This document shows positions 18,660 through 27,288 of a DNA stretch of 64,000 nt, piece after piece. A program made the translations under genes and the position numbers. Source of the DNA: Bin87 sp965203855 (GTDB taxonomy: Bacteria > Chloroflexota > Dehalococcoidia > Lucifugimonadales > UBA3495); contig CBDBDN010000008.1 of the NCBI GenBank assembly GCA_965203855.1, forward strand, positions 310,001 to 374,000. Reading direction: 5' to 3'. Position 1 is the stretch's first letter. Every line of letters starts with the position of its first letter. Under the pieces are notes generated by a model, which was given only the letters and a program-made list of their open reading frames with translations, had not been told where the DNA came from and did not search any database.

Positions 18660-19676
18660 TTACAGCAGCGGCATCTGAAAGGCGCGGTCGGCGGCGGCGG
18701 CGTTTTGCCCCAGATGGATGGCGGCATAACCCAGCTGCCGCAGCCGTTCCGCTAAGTCGGGAAAGCCAAAGACGGTAAAAACTCTGCGGGGTTGGACGGA
18801 CTCGACATAGGCGAGCAGATCGTTAAAATCGGCGTGGTCGCTATAAGGTATGCTGGCGTCGCCGGGCCGGCCGCCGCCCCAGGGTCGCCGCCCCTTGCCG
18901 GCGGCCCACCCGGTCATTTCCAGATAACGCACCGGGCGTTGGTCGGGGCGGTTGGCGGCGATGTACTCCCGGCTCTTGCGGCCGGGCGCAAACAGCAGAA
19001 CTTCGTCATCGGCAACGCCGTTTCCGTCATGGATGCGATAATCGCCGGGGAACCGGACGCCGGCGTCCTCATACCGACGCGCTACATCGTAAATCTCGGC
19101 GGCGCAGGCAACCCGGAAACCGGCCGCCAGCAGGTGATACAACGCTTCCTGCGCCTTGCCCAGCCGCCAGCCCAGCGTTACCGGCAGAGCGCCCTGTTGC
19201 AGCCACTGCCGGATGACCCGCACTGCGTTGGCTACCGCTTCCTCCTGCGGCGGGAAAGTATATTCCGGCTTGCCGTAGGTGGCTTCAATTACCAGCGTAT
19301 CGCAGGCCACCGGTTCCAGATGCCGGTTGATGGGCGAGGGCTGGGCGCGGAAATCGCCGGTGTAGAGCAGGCGATGCCCGTCCGACTGCCTGGTAACCAG
19401 CGTTTGCGCCGAGCCGAGGCAATGCCCGGCGGGGTGCAGCGTGATGGCGTAATGCGGGGTTTCCAGCGGCTCCCCGTATTCCAGAGGGACGCACTCCGAG
19501 CGGCGCAGATAGTCCCGCAGCAGCAGCTCCGTGCCGGGCGTGAGGACGGTACGGCGATGGCGCGCTATATGGTCGGAATGGGCATGGGATATGACCGAAA
19601 AGTCCTGCTTACGCAGCGCGTCCAGCCAGAGCTCCAGTTCCGGCAGATAGATGCCGCGGTCAAAAACAACTTCCAC
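18660..19676 (-). CDS. Metallo-beta-lactamase-fold exonuclease
   Basis: 338 residues from a GTG at 19676. ISHAHSDHIARH supplies the HxHxDH metal motif, with later histidines in HPAGHCLGS and YTGDF and a final IPYSDHADF. This matches the putative mRNA 3'-end-processing exonuclease group (YSH1-like), often near DNA ligases in archaea; the substrate is unproven. The frame is open further upstream to 19811, but that would cross the promoter of the divergent peroxiredoxin gene; a TATACT on the minus strand at 19746-19741 fits the chosen start. No SD is seen. Confidence 0.72.
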   Translation of the reverse strand: MEVVFDRGIYLPELELWLDALRKQDFSVISHAHSDHIARHRRTVLTPGTELLLRDYLRRSECVPLEYGEPLETPHYAITLHPAGHCLGSAQTLVTRQSDGHRLLYTGDFRAQPSPINRHLEPVACDTLVIEATYGKPEYTFPPQEEAVANAVRVIRQWLQQGALPVTLGWRLGKAQEALYHLLAAGFRVACAAEIYDVARRYEDAGVRFPGDYRIHDGNGVADDEVLLFAPGRKSREYIAANRPDQRPVRYLEMTGWAAGKGRRPWGGGRPGDASIPYSDHADFNDLLAYVESVQPRRVFTVFGFPDLAERLRQLGYAAIHLGQNAAAADRAFQMPLL

Positions 19677-19771
19677 TTTAATGGCCGCATTCCGTTTTAA
19701 TGGTTGAATTCCGTAGCCGGGAAGGTCAAATCCGCCGCCGAGTATAGCACGCCGTCGGGTCGGTTTTAGGC

Positions 19772-19777
19772 TATAAT
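19772..19777 (+). promoter_or_regulatory. -10 element TATAAT of the peroxiredoxin gene
   Basis: Perfect TATAAT about 70 bp before the start at 19847. The -35 is not clear. The divergent exonuclease has its own TATACT at 19746-19741 on the other strand. Confidence 0.5.
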
Positions 19778-19846
19778 GCGGCAAATCCCGCCGGGCGGGC
19801 GCCGGGTTCAACCGGCGTTCCCGGTCGGCGTTTTGAGGAGAATACG

Positions 19847-20311
19847 ATGCCCGGCCAGATTGGCGACATCGCCGCCGATTTCACTCTGCCGTCGCCGCAT
19901 CACGGCGACATCACGCTCAGCAGCTATCGCGGCAGCCATGCTGTTGTCCTGTCCTTCCATGTGCTGGACTTTACCGGCGGTTGAACCGACCAGGCTACCT
20001 CGTTCCGCCGCTATAACGCGCAGTTCGAGGAACAGAATGCCCAGGTGCTGGGCATCAGCTGTGACCATGTTGCCGCACACCGCGCCTGGACTACCGCAAT
20101 GGGCGGCCTGCCCTACCCGGAGCTGTCGGACTGGCACCCCAAAGGCCGGGTTACGGAGGCTTATGACCTCTGGAACGAGGAACGCGGCGCCGGCACCAGA
20201 GCGGTAGTCATCGTTGACCGGGCGGGCGTGATTCGCTACCGGCAAACCTATCAGCCCGGCACTTTGCCCGACCCGGCTGAAATACTCCAGGCAGTAGCAG
20301 CACTCAACTAA
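19847..20311 (+). CDS. Peroxiredoxin with in-frame TGA at the peroxidatic position (probable selenoprotein)
   Basis: 155 codons from an ATG behind GAGGAG, with a TGA at codon 46 (19982-19984). The frame on both sides is one AhpC/TSA peroxiredoxin: MPGQIGDIAADFTLPS, then LDFTGG-TGA-TDQATSF, then LGISCDHVAAHRAW and a thioredoxin-fold end, stopping with TAA. The TGA falls exactly where the catalytic Cys (TxxC) normally stands, and FTGG-U-TDQ fits known Sec-containing Prx-like proteins. Selenocysteine is therefore the best reading. A Cys-to-stop mutation or base error (TGC to TGA) is the alternative. A hairpin can be drawn around and after the TGA, but a canonical SECIS is not certain, and no sel genes are in the window. 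Cys72 is a possible partner. Confidence 0.8.
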
Positions 20312-20358
20312 CGGGATTCGCCGGCCCCGAAATCCGAAACCGAACCCTGTATGGCGGC

Positions 20359-20384
20359 GGCCCGACTGATTTGCCAGTCGGGCC
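20359..20384. terminator. Hairpin between convergent peroxiredoxin and greA-like genes
   Basis: A perfect 10-bp stem GGCCCGACTG with a six-base loop, in the 95-bp gap between two convergent genes. There is no strong T run on either side, so it may act as a bidirectional or weak terminator. Confidence 0.55.
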
Positions 20385-20406
20385 GTTGCCTTCCTGCCGC
20401 AGTTGC

Positions 20407-21222
20407 TTACCCGCCAATGCCGTCAATGCGGTATTGGACGGAGCCGCGCGGGGTGCTGATCGTTACCTGCTCGCCGGCGGTTTTCCCCATCAGAGCCTGG
20501 CCGATGGGGGAGACGGTGGATATTTTGCCGGCGCCGGCGTCTGCTTCGCGGACGTCCACCAGCGTAAAGATGCGCTGCTGCTGCCGTTCCAAGTCGTGGA
20601 GCGTAACCCGAGAGCCGATGCTGACGCGCTCGGTATCCCGGTTGGCGTTCACTATTTCAACCCGCGCCAGGTCGTTCTCCAATTGCCGGATGCGGCGTTC
20701 TACCAGCTGCTGCTGCTCACGGGCGGCGTCCAGCGGGGCGTTTTCCCTGATGTCGCCGTCGCTGCGGGCCAGCCGCACGGCTTCCCGGATGCGGGGCATT
20801 TCGTCGTGCAGCCGTTGCAGCTCGGCCTGTAGTTCGTCATGGCGTTCCTGGCTCAAACGCGCAGTAGGGGAACTGCCGCCGGAACCGGTCAGGCCGACCG
20901 CGGATGCCCGCCGTCGTTGCCGGCGCGGCGCGGCGGCATAGCGCGCCAGGCTGATTGCGGTCAATTTGCGGCGGTTGGCAAAGGTAAGGAACTTTTTCAC
21001 CGGATCCAGGCGAGTGGCGGCGTCCTCAACATTCTCGGTAGTCCACTTGGCGTATTCGCCGACATCAATGGCGTGCAGCTCGGCAATCGGCTTGTCGCGC
21101 CCGATGCGCGCCTGGAACCGCAAAAGTTCCTGCTGTCCCGGTATCAGCTGCTTGCTGTCCCTCAAATGCTCAACAAACAGGTCAATGGCTTGCGCGATGG
21201 AAATGTCGTGGCTGTTGGTCAA
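20407..21222 (-). CDS. GreA/GreB elongation factor with extra N-terminal SAM-like domain
   Basis: 271 residues, well over the usual 158. Residues about 125-190 are the GreA coiled coil, with the acidic tip DGDIRENAPLDAAR, and about 195-271 are the FKBP-like domain (GKISTVSPIGQALMGK). GreA reactivates backtracked RNA polymerase by stimulating transcript cleavage. Residues 1-95 (IDLFVEHLRDSKQLIPGQQE, then LDPVKKFLTFANRRKLT) resemble the core-binding SAM-like domain of tyrosine recombinases, with a basic linker after it. TTG start with GGAGG. A standard-length GreA is encoded at 59843. The extra domain may bind DNA or a partner; that is inference. Confidence 0.8.
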   Translation of the reverse strand: MTNSHDISIAQAIDLFVEHLRDSKQLIPGQQELLRFQARIGRDKPIAELHAIDVGEYAKWTTENVEDAATRLDPVKKFLTFANRRKLTAISLARYAAAPRRQRRRASAVGLTGSGGSSPTARLSQERHDELQAELQRLHDEMPRIREAVRLARSDGDIRENAPLDAAREQQQLVERRIRQLENDLARVEIVNANRDTERVSIGSRVTLHDLERQQQRIFTLVDVREADAGAGKISTVSPIGQALMGKTAGEQVTISTPRGSVQYRIDGIGG

Positions 21223-21403
21223 CTGATTGCCTCCGGTTGCGGCGCCGTCGCGGGTTGCAGATTAGTTGGCAATGATAGCATTACCGCCGGATTGGGGCAA
21301 ATCGCTGCGGCGCGCCCGACCGACAGCGGTCTGCGCGCGGCGGCGGATTAGACGGGCCCTATCCCGTCCATAGCGGCGCCGGGACGGCTGCCGATTTGAG
21401 GGC

Positions 21404-21432
21404 ATAAAAATAGCGACGGCCTGCATCAGGCC
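21404..21432 (-). terminator. Rho-independent terminator of the DUF5679-like gene
   Basis: On the minus strand GGCCTG-ATG-CAGGCC, extended by GC pairs, is followed by GTCGCTATTTTT. It lies 33 bp after the stop of the gene at 21465. Confidence 0.65.
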
Positions 21433-21464
21433 GCCGCCAATTCGGGCGAGGCACTCCGCAATGG

Positions 21465-21635
21465 TTATGCGGTCGGAGTGGCGCCGATGCGGAACTTCTT
21501 GGTGCCGCAGACTACACAAAAACCCTGCGTGGCCGGGCGGCCGTTTTTCATCGTAATGGCCTGGACATCCCGGGAGTCGGTCTTGGTCTTGCACTTGACG
21601 CAGTAAATCTGTACTGCGGCGGTGGTGGTGGTCAT
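21465..21635 (-). CDS. Small treble-clef zinc protein (DUF5679-like)
   Basis: 56 residues with two CxxC pairs (YCVKCKTKT and FCVVCGTKKFRIG), typical of the small DUF5679 zinc-binding family found in Chloroflexota and archaea; function unknown. The ATG at 21635 has GGAGG five bases upstream; an in-frame ATG four codons earlier overlaps that SD and is less likely. It has its own promoter and terminator. Confidence 0.75.
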   Translation of the reverse strand: MTTTTAAVQIYCVKCKTKTDSRDVQAITMKNGRPATQGFCVVCGTKKFRIGATPTA

Positions 21636-21675
21636 TTTCGCCTCCATGTCAACCTTGCTGGGTATTCCGTCGTTT

Positions 21676-21705
21676 GTAATACACTACCGGGCGACATTGC
21701 GTCAA
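21676..21705 (-). promoter_or_regulatory. Promoter of the DUF5679-like gene
   Basis: Minus-strand TTGACG (21705-21700), 18-bp spacer, TATTAC (21681-21676). The rest of the gap to 21961 holds a possible TACAAT (21849-21854) for the aldehyde dehydrogenase and nothing else that was recognised. Confidence 0.55.
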
Positions 21706-21961
21706 GCACGGGCCGGGCAGTTTTGCCCCAATCGCCGCCGATTTCCTAAAATTCGTACAAGTTGACGCATTGCGCGGGCCGCCGCCGCAGTTCGGACGGC
21801 AGTATAGCGACGCCCGCGCGCCGTATGGCGGCAGGGCGGATGCCGTAGTACAATCGTAGCGCCGACGCCGTCAAGCAACCTGCCGATCAGTCAAGGCGCG
21901 GCAATCATGGCGCAGAAGCGCACAATAGCACGGCAAACTGTCCCGGCTGAGGAGGCTCACT

Positions 21962-23380
21962 ATGAGGATGTACATTTGCGGAGAATGGGTTGACCGCGGC
22001 GCCAAAATGCCCGTCATCAACCCCTTTGACCAGCTGCCCTTTGACACGGTGCCGCGGGCCTCGGCTGCCGATGTAGCCGCCGCCGTTTCCAGCGCAGCGC
22101 GCGGCGCCGCCGTGATGGGCCAGCTGCCGGCCCACCGCCGTTACGCCATCTTAAAGCGGGCCGCCGACCTGATGACGGAGCGCGCCGACGACCTGGCCGA
22201 AACGATTACCCGCGAGGAAGGCAAAGTCATCGCCGAGGGCCGCGCCGAAGTGCAGCGCGCCGTACAGACGATTACCCTGTCGGCAGAGGAAGCCAAGCGG
22301 ATCCACGGCGAAACCGTGCCACTGGACGCGATGCCGGGCGTGGTTAGCCAGTTCGGGTTCACCATCCGGGTGCCGGTGGGCATCGTGGCCGCCATTGCGC
22401 CGTTCAACTTTCCGCTCAATTTGGTTTGCCACAAGGTAGGGCCGGCGCTGGCCGGCGGCAACGCCGTAGTACTGAAGCCGGCCGGAGATACGCCGCTGTC
22501 GGCGCTGAAACTGACCGAAATTCTGCTGGAAGCCGGACTGCCGGAGGAAGCGATTCAGACCGTTACCGGCTCCGGCGGCGAAATCGGCAATGTCATCACC
22601 GGCGACCCGCGCGTCCGCAAAATCACTTTCACCGGCAGTATGGAAGTGGGCGAGCAGATTTGCCGCAACGCCGGCATCAAGAAAGTTACGATGGAGCTGG
22701 GTTCCAACAGCCCGCTTATCATTATGTCGGATGCCGATATTGAGAAAGTGGCGGCGGCTACGGTAGCCAGCGGGTTCGCCAATGCCGGGCAGGTTTGCAT
22801 CTCCACGCAGCGGGTATTTGCGGCGCGCACGATTTACGCCGACCTGCTGGACGCTTTGGTGCAGCCGACGCAGGAATTCAGCGCCGGCAACCCGTTTGAC
22901 GAGGATGTCAGGATGGGGCCGATGATTCGGCAGACCGATGCGGAGCGGGTAGAGAGCTGGATTGCGGAAGCCGTAGGACAGGGCGCGCGGGTCATCGCCG
23001 GCGGCGGCCGGGACGGCACGCTGCATACCGCTACGGTAGTGGCCGACGCGCGCCCGGAGATGCTGATTTCCCGCGAGGAGCTGTTCGGCCCGGCGGTTGC
23101 CGTCAGCGCTTTTGAGGACATTAACGACGCCATCGCCAAAGCCAACGATACCCGTTTCGGGCTGTCGGCCGGCATCTTTACGCAGAATGTGGACTGGGCG
23201 ATGCGGTTCGCGCAGGAAGTGCATTCCGGCAATCTGCACATCAACTCGTCGCCGCAGTGGCGCGCCGACGTAATGCCCTACGGCGGCCTCAAAGACAGCG
23301 GTATGGGCAAGGAAGGCCCGGCCTACGCCATTGAGGAGATGACGGAGCTCAAGATGGTGGTGTTCCATACCGGCGGCTAA
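21962..23380 (+). CDS. NAD(P)-dependent aldehyde dehydrogenase
   Basis: 472 residues of the ALDH superfamily. The active-site Cys is in FANAGQVCISTQRV, the general base Glu in TMELGSNSPLI, and the cofactor loop is FTGSMEVGE. The closest recognisable type is the non-phosphorylating glyceraldehyde-3-phosphate/lactaldehyde/succinate-semialdehyde group; the substrate is not determined. ATG behind GAGGAGG. It stands alone, with hairpins after its stop. Confidence 0.88.
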   Translation: MRMYICGEWVDRGAKMPVINPFDQLPFDTVPRASAADVAAAVSSAARGAAVMGQLPAHRRYAILKRAADLMTERADDLAETITREEGKVIAEGRAEVQRAVQTITLSAEEAKRIHGETVPLDAMPGVVSQFGFTIRVPVGIVAAIAPFNFPLNLVCHKVGPALAGGNAVVLKPAGDTPLSALKLTEILLEAGLPEEAIQTVTGSGGEIGNVITGDPRVRKITFTGSMEVGEQICRNAGIKKVTMELGSNSPLIIMSDADIEKVAAATVASGFANAGQVCISTQRVFAARTIYADLLDALVQPTQEFSAGNPFDEDVRMGPMIRQTDAERVESWIAEAVGQGARVIAGGGRDGTLHTATVVADARPEMLISREELFGPAVAVSAFEDINDAIAKANDTRFGLSAGIFTQNVDWAMRFAQEVHSGNLHINSSPQWRADVMPYGGLKDSGMGKEGPAYAIEEMTELKMVVFHTGG

Positions 23381-23385
23381 TCGCT

Positions 23386-23453
23386 TGCGGCCGTATTACG
23401 GCCGCAGCGTCTGAAATCAGGCCGGGGCCGGGCGTTTGCGCGCCGGCCCCGGC
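23386..23453. terminator. Two GC hairpins after the aldehyde dehydrogenase gene
   Basis: TGCGGCCGT with its complement around a three-base loop (23386-23406), then an 11-bp stem GCCGGGGCCGG with its complement (23421-23453). Neither has a T run, but the pair lies in the intergenic gap and probably ends or insulates transcription. Confidence 0.45.
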
Positions 23454-23475
23454 TGAATTGAATGGAGGATTCGTA

Positions 23476-24288
23476 ATGACCAGCAGGCCGCACGGCATAG
23501 ATGGATGGGGCTTTCCCAATCAGGAATATGCGCCGGAGCCGAAACTGCTCACCGCGCCCCCGGACAGCGCGCTGGTAGTTACGCCGCATCCCGATGACGC
23601 CGAGGGCGGATGCGGCGCTACGATGGCGAAATGGATTGCCGAAGCGGGCACCCGCGTCGTCATACTGATGTCCACCAACGGCAATAAAGGCACGGGCGAC
23701 CGCTCTTACACGCCGGAGTCGCTGGCGGCAACGCGTGAGGTTGAGCAGCAGAACGCCGCCGCCGTGCTGGGCGTGTCCGAAGTGGTATTCCTGCGTCATG
23801 GCGACGGCGAGCTGGAGGATACCTACGCTTACCGGGGCGAAGTAGTGCGGCAGATCCGGCGGCATCGCCCGGAAGTGATTTTCGGCATTGACCCCTATCG
23901 CGTTACTTCACACACGCACCGCGACCATCGCCACAGCGGGCAGGCGGCCCTGGACGCCGCCTTTTCCTACGCCTGGAGCCGGCTGGATTTCCCGGAGCAG
24001 ATTGAGGATGAGGGACTGCAACCCCATCGCGTCCGGGAAGCGCTGCTGTGGGGTTCGGAGCGCCCCGATGCGTTTGTTGAGATAACCGAGCATCACATTA
24101 GGGCCAAAGCCGCCGCATTGGGCGAACACGCTTCGCAAGTCAGCGCCCGCACTGCGGCCCAGCGTCTGGAACGGATGACGGAAGGCTGCCGACAGCAGGG
24201 CGCGCGCTGCGGCGTCCCCTATGCGGAGGGGTTCCGCCGCATTGAGTTCAACCTGGGCAGCGACGAATGGTGGCTGCTGAATCGGTAG
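23476..24288 (+). CDS. PIG-L family deacetylase
   Basis: 270 residues. TPHPDDAEGGCGA supplies the zinc-binding HPDD motif and HTHRDHRHSGQ the third ligand. The family removes acetyl groups from GlcNAc-containing molecules, including mycothiol and bacillithiol precursors. The presence of two maleylpyruvate-isomerase-like proteins makes a link to a low-molecular-weight thiol possible but unproven. ATG at 23476 has GGAGG upstream; the in-frame ATG at 23461 overlaps it and is rejected. Confidence 0.85.
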   Translation: MTSRPHGIDGWGFPNQEYAPEPKLLTAPPDSALVVTPHPDDAEGGCGATMAKWIAEAGTRVVILMSTNGNKGTGDRSYTPESLAATREVEQQNAAAVLGVSEVVFLRHGDGELEDTYAYRGEVVRQIRRHRPEVIFGIDPYRVTSHTHRDHRHSGQAALDAAFSYAWSRLDFPEQIEDEGLQPHRVREALLWGSERPDAFVEITEHHIRAKAAALGEHASQVSARTAAQRLERMTEGCRQQGARCGVPYAEGFRRIEFNLGSDEWWLLNR

Positions 24289-24341
24289 GCCGCCGGACTG
24301 TGACCCGTTAGGCCGTTGCTTCGGCAACCGGGGGGCGGGTG

Positions 24342-24347
24342 TATAAT
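24342..24347 (+). promoter_or_regulatory. -10 element TATAAT
   Basis: Perfect TATAAT 22 bp before the start at 24369. A TTGCTT at 24316-24321 is a poorly spaced -35 candidate (20 bp). Confidence 0.45.
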
Positions 24348-24368
24348 AAGCTGTCAAGAGGGGATGCA

Positions 24369-25097
24369 ATGGTTACTATTCACACTACCGACGATTTTCT
24401 ACGGGCTATGGATGAAAACCCGCGGTGGAAAGAGGCGGTGCGCCGCGCAATCCTAACCGAGGAGCTGATCAACCTGCCGTCCCGCTTCGACGAGTTCGTG
24501 GAGGAACAGCGGGAATTCAACGCCGAACAGCGTCAAATCAACGCCGAACAGCGGCAGTTCAACGCTGAACAGCGTCAAATCAACGCCGAACAACGGGAAA
24601 CTAACGCTAACCTAACGGCGTCAATTGCGCGTCTTGAGAACAGGGTTGTTCGCTTGGGCAATGACATCGGAACCATGAAAGCCTTTTTCGCGCGTAGCCA
24701 AACCGCCCGTTATGCTGGCTGTATCGTTGCCGAAATGGGTTTTCAACAGGTTCGCATCCTTTCGCAGGACGATTTGCTGGCGTTGGACCGTACCGGCGAC
24801 ACTGCCGATCTATCTGCCGGCGAACTGAGCAGCTACCGACGCGCCGACCTAGTGGTAGAAGCAACTGACGCTGACCACGCGGTCCATTATATTGTCGTGG
24901 AAGTATCTTTTACTGCCGATGAACGCGATACTGGGCGCGCCCTGCGTAACGCTCGGTTGCTAACCCGCTTCACCGGCCATCCGGCTCACGCCGCCATCGC
25001 CAGCGTCCGCAATGTAAATGAAATCCAGCATCTTATCGACAGCGGCCAAGTCTATTGGTACGGACTGGACGACCGCAGCCCGCCGGAGGAGGACTGA
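24369..25097 (+). CDS. Coiled-coil protein with repeated heptads and PD-(D/E)xK-like C terminus
   Basis: 242 residues. After a helical N terminus, residues about 46-80 consist of five near-identical seven-residue units of the form EQR-x-x-NA, encoded by 21-bp DNA repeats, followed by more coiled coil. The C-terminal half (YRRADLVVEATDADHAVHYIVVEVSF) has the D-x(n)-ExS pattern of DUF3782-type restriction-fold proteins. ATG at 24369 behind GAGGGG. No partner gene is adjacent. Function is unknown; nuclease activity is inferred from fold only. Confidence 0.65.
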   Translation: MVTIHTTDDFLRAMDENPRWKEAVRRAILTEELINLPSRFDEFVEEQREFNAEQRQINAEQRQFNAEQRQINAEQRETNANLTASIARLENRVVRLGNDIGTMKAFFARSQTARYAGCIVAEMGFQQVRILSQDDLLALDRTGDTADLSAGELSSYRRADLVVEATDADHAVHYIVVEVSFTADERDTGRALRNARLLTRFTGHPAHAAIASVRNVNEIQHLIDSGQVYWYGLDDRSPPEED

Positions 25098-25234
25098 CCC
25101 GGTATCGGTTTCAGCGATAACCCGATATTCAACCCGGCTGCGGAAACTCCGCCCCGCCCGCACTCCAACGCACCCCGTGCGCTCGCATCCTTGCCGGCCC
25201 GGGCGTTGCCGCACCGCGCCCACCATAACGTGCG

Positions 25235-26257
25235 CTACTGCTCCTGCAACTCGCGGACGATGCGGCGCAGCTGCGTCTGTTCCGCATCAGTAGGCGTCTG
25301 GATGGAGAAATGCATCTCGTCCACCAGGCCGCCGTAGCGCTCTTTGAACTTGCCGGGTATCTCGTCATACTCGCCGATAATGGCGAAAGCGTCCAGCATC
25401 TCGTCGGATACCAGGCCGCTCATTTCATCCCATTTGCCTTCTAGCGAAAGGCGATGCAGCCGCTGCCCGATTTCCTCAAAGCCGTGGCATTCCAGCACGG
25501 GGAAATAGGTGCGGGTAGATGAATAGAAAGCGATGCGGCGGCGCGTTTCGGCGTCCATCTGCCGGATGGCATCCCGGTTAGGGCCGGTAACGATAAAGCC
25601 GCCGCCCATTACGGATATGTCGCCGGCGCTGCGGCCGGCCCGGCGCGCGCCCTCGGCGATGTTGGGCTGGACTACCTGGCGCACATATTCGGGCGAAACC
25701 AGGCTGTGCAACATCAAGCCGTCGCTGACTTCGCCGGCCACCAGGCAGTTGTAGGCGTTGACGGCGGCGGTGTACACCGGCGGCGGGTTGTAGTCGCTGG
25801 GGCCGGGGCTGAAAAAAGGCGTCATCAGCGAAAACTGGTAGAAATCGCCGGCGTATTCCAGACTGCTGCCGGTGTCCCAGCAGTTCCAGATGGCGCGCAG
25901 CGACTGCACATATTCCCGCAGGCGCGGCCCGGCGGAGCCGGTCCAGCGAGTAGAAAAGCGGCGCTCGTTATGGCCCTTGACTTGCGTCCCCAAGCCCAGC
26001 CGGAACCGCCCGGCGCTGCCGTCCTGCAAGTCGCGGGCAGTGTAGGCCACCACCATCGGCGAACGGGGGAAAGCGATGGCAACATGGGTTTCCAGGGTAA
26101 CGCGGCCGGTGCTGGTGGCGGCCACGGCCAGGGGCAGGAAAGGGTCGTGCGCCGTTTCGTTGGTAGCAACGCCATCATAGCCGATGCTTTCGGCCCAGGC
26201 GGCTTCGGCGGCGACAGCGTTGAGGTCGCGGGATTTGAGGGAATAGACGACACGCAT
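25235..26257 (-). CDS. LLM-class flavin/F420-dependent oxidoreductase
   Basis: 340 residues of the luciferase-like TIM-barrel family: YDGVATNETAHDPFLPLAVAA near the N terminus, RFRLGLGTQVKGHNERRF in the middle, and MGGGFIVTGP later. This subgroup (TIGR03617-like) is abundant in actinobacteria and SAR202 Chloroflexi, and is thought to oxidise recalcitrant organics with FMNH2 or F420. The substrate is unknown. The start at 26257 gives the normal MRVVYSLKS N terminus. Two more LLM enzymes are at 45643 and 52774. Confidence 0.85.
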   Translation of the reverse strand: MRVVYSLKSRDLNAVAAEAAWAESIGYDGVATNETAHDPFLPLAVAATSTGRVTLETHVAIAFPRSPMVVAYTARDLQDGSAGRFRLGLGTQVKGHNERRFSTRWTGSAGPRLREYVQSLRAIWNCWDTGSSLEYAGDFYQFSLMTPFFSPGPSDYNPPPVYTAAVNAYNCLVAGEVSDGLMLHSLVSPEYVRQVVQPNIAEGARRAGRSAGDISVMGGGFIVTGPNRDAIRQMDAETRRRIAFYSSTRTYFPVLECHGFEEIGQRLHRLSLEGKWDEMSGLVSDEMLDAFAIIGEYDEIPGKFKERYGGLVDEMHFSIQTPTDAEQTQLRRIVRELQEQ

Positions 26258-26301
26258 TTTGGGTTGGCTCCTTGGGGGTATCAGTCATTTGAGGGTATCA
26301 G

Positions 26302-27288
26302 TCATTCGTCGTCGGCGAATTCCTGGAGGAGAGGCGGGAATATGCGGGCAAACTTTTCCAGAGCATTCGCCATCCATTCAACCTGGTTCGCCCAGTCGGA
26401 TTCATCATTCGGGTCGACGCTGTCATTGCCCAAAATCAGAACGCTGCCTTTGCCGCCGCTAGTAGGACGTCGCTGGAGCGGTTCCACAAATTCGCTCTGG
26501 GTGCCCTGCTGCAACCGGACGCTGTTATCATCATGTCCATCGCCGGACAGCGTCATTTTGATATGGATATTTTGCTGTGGTGCAAATTTAGTAGCTATTC
26601 GGAATGCCTCCACCTCAAGCCCCGACTTCCTGATACTGGTTTTGATATAGTGCCGGCCCTGGTGGAAATGGGGGCCTTGCATTCCGATTTTTACCGGGCT
26701 GTTTTGCGCCGTTAGATAGGCGTCAAGCTGTTCCCAGAACCGTTGGTTCTGCAAGTTGGCGTCGGTTAAGATGCCGTTGCCGCTTTTGGCAGCCTGACTA
26801 GTGGCACGAGTCCATTCGTTGGGTTTGGCAATGATGTTGAATTTGGGGGCGGCCGGCGATTCGCCGATGCGCCAGAGTTCAATCTCCAGTCCGAAAAATC
26901 GGAACCGTTCATCGGTGATTTCGTTCAGCCAGTCCAGCGCGGCGCGGTGTTCGTCGGTAAAGGTTTGGGCTACCCAGATGATGGTTGCGGTTCGCAGGCC
27001 GGCGGCATAGGTAAGCAGCTGGCCCAGATGGTTGTGGTCGGTGCGTTCCAGCTGGTTTTCAATCAGCACCAGGGAATCATCCTGCATATCACGGCACAGG
27101 ATGTCCGCGCGGAAAGGGCCGACGCGTTCCTCTTGCCCCTCAGTTTCCAGTTCCATGTTGAGGGCGTCGGACAGCACCGCCAAATTCTCCGGCTGCGCCA
27201 GCCACGGCGTAAAGTCCTGCGCTTCGGTAGTCCATACCGTCCGCAGGTCAACCCGTGCCAGGCGCGCCAGTTCGTTTGCAGTAGTCAT
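26302..27288 (-). CDS. DUF4268 protein with N-terminal PD-(D/E)xK fold
   Basis: 328 residues. Residues about 45-90 (FRADILCRDMQDDSLVLIENQ) carry the D...ExQ pattern of a restriction-like fold; the C-terminal half (FWEQLDAYL...WANQVEWMANALEKF) matches DUF4268. Its ATG overlaps the stop of the DUF1828-like gene upstream (ATGA at 27288-27285), so the two are translationally coupled. It is the last gene of a five-gene minus-strand operon starting at 28978. DUF4268 proteins occur in defence-type neighbourhoods; activity is unproven. Confidence 0.75.
   Translation of the reverse strand: MTTANELARLARVDLRTVWTTEAQDFTPWLAQPENLAVLSDALNMELETEGQEERVGPFRADILCRDMQDDSLVLIENQLERTDHNHLGQLLTYAAGLRTATIIWVAQTFTDEHRAALDWLNEITDERFRFFGLEIELWRIGESPAAPKFNIIAKPNEWTRATSQAAKSGNGILTDANLQNQRFWEQLDAYLTAQNSPVKIGMQGPHFHQGRHYIKTSIRKSGLEVEAFRIATKFAPQQNIHIKMTLSGDGHDDNSVRLQQGTQSEFVEPLQRRPTSGGKGSVLILGNDSVDPNDESDWANQVEWMANALEKFARIFPPLLQEFADDE

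Noticed and set aside
18660..19811. 383-residue version of the MBL exonuclease
   Set aside because: The additional N terminus crosses the divergent promoter region and lacks MBL-fold sequence.
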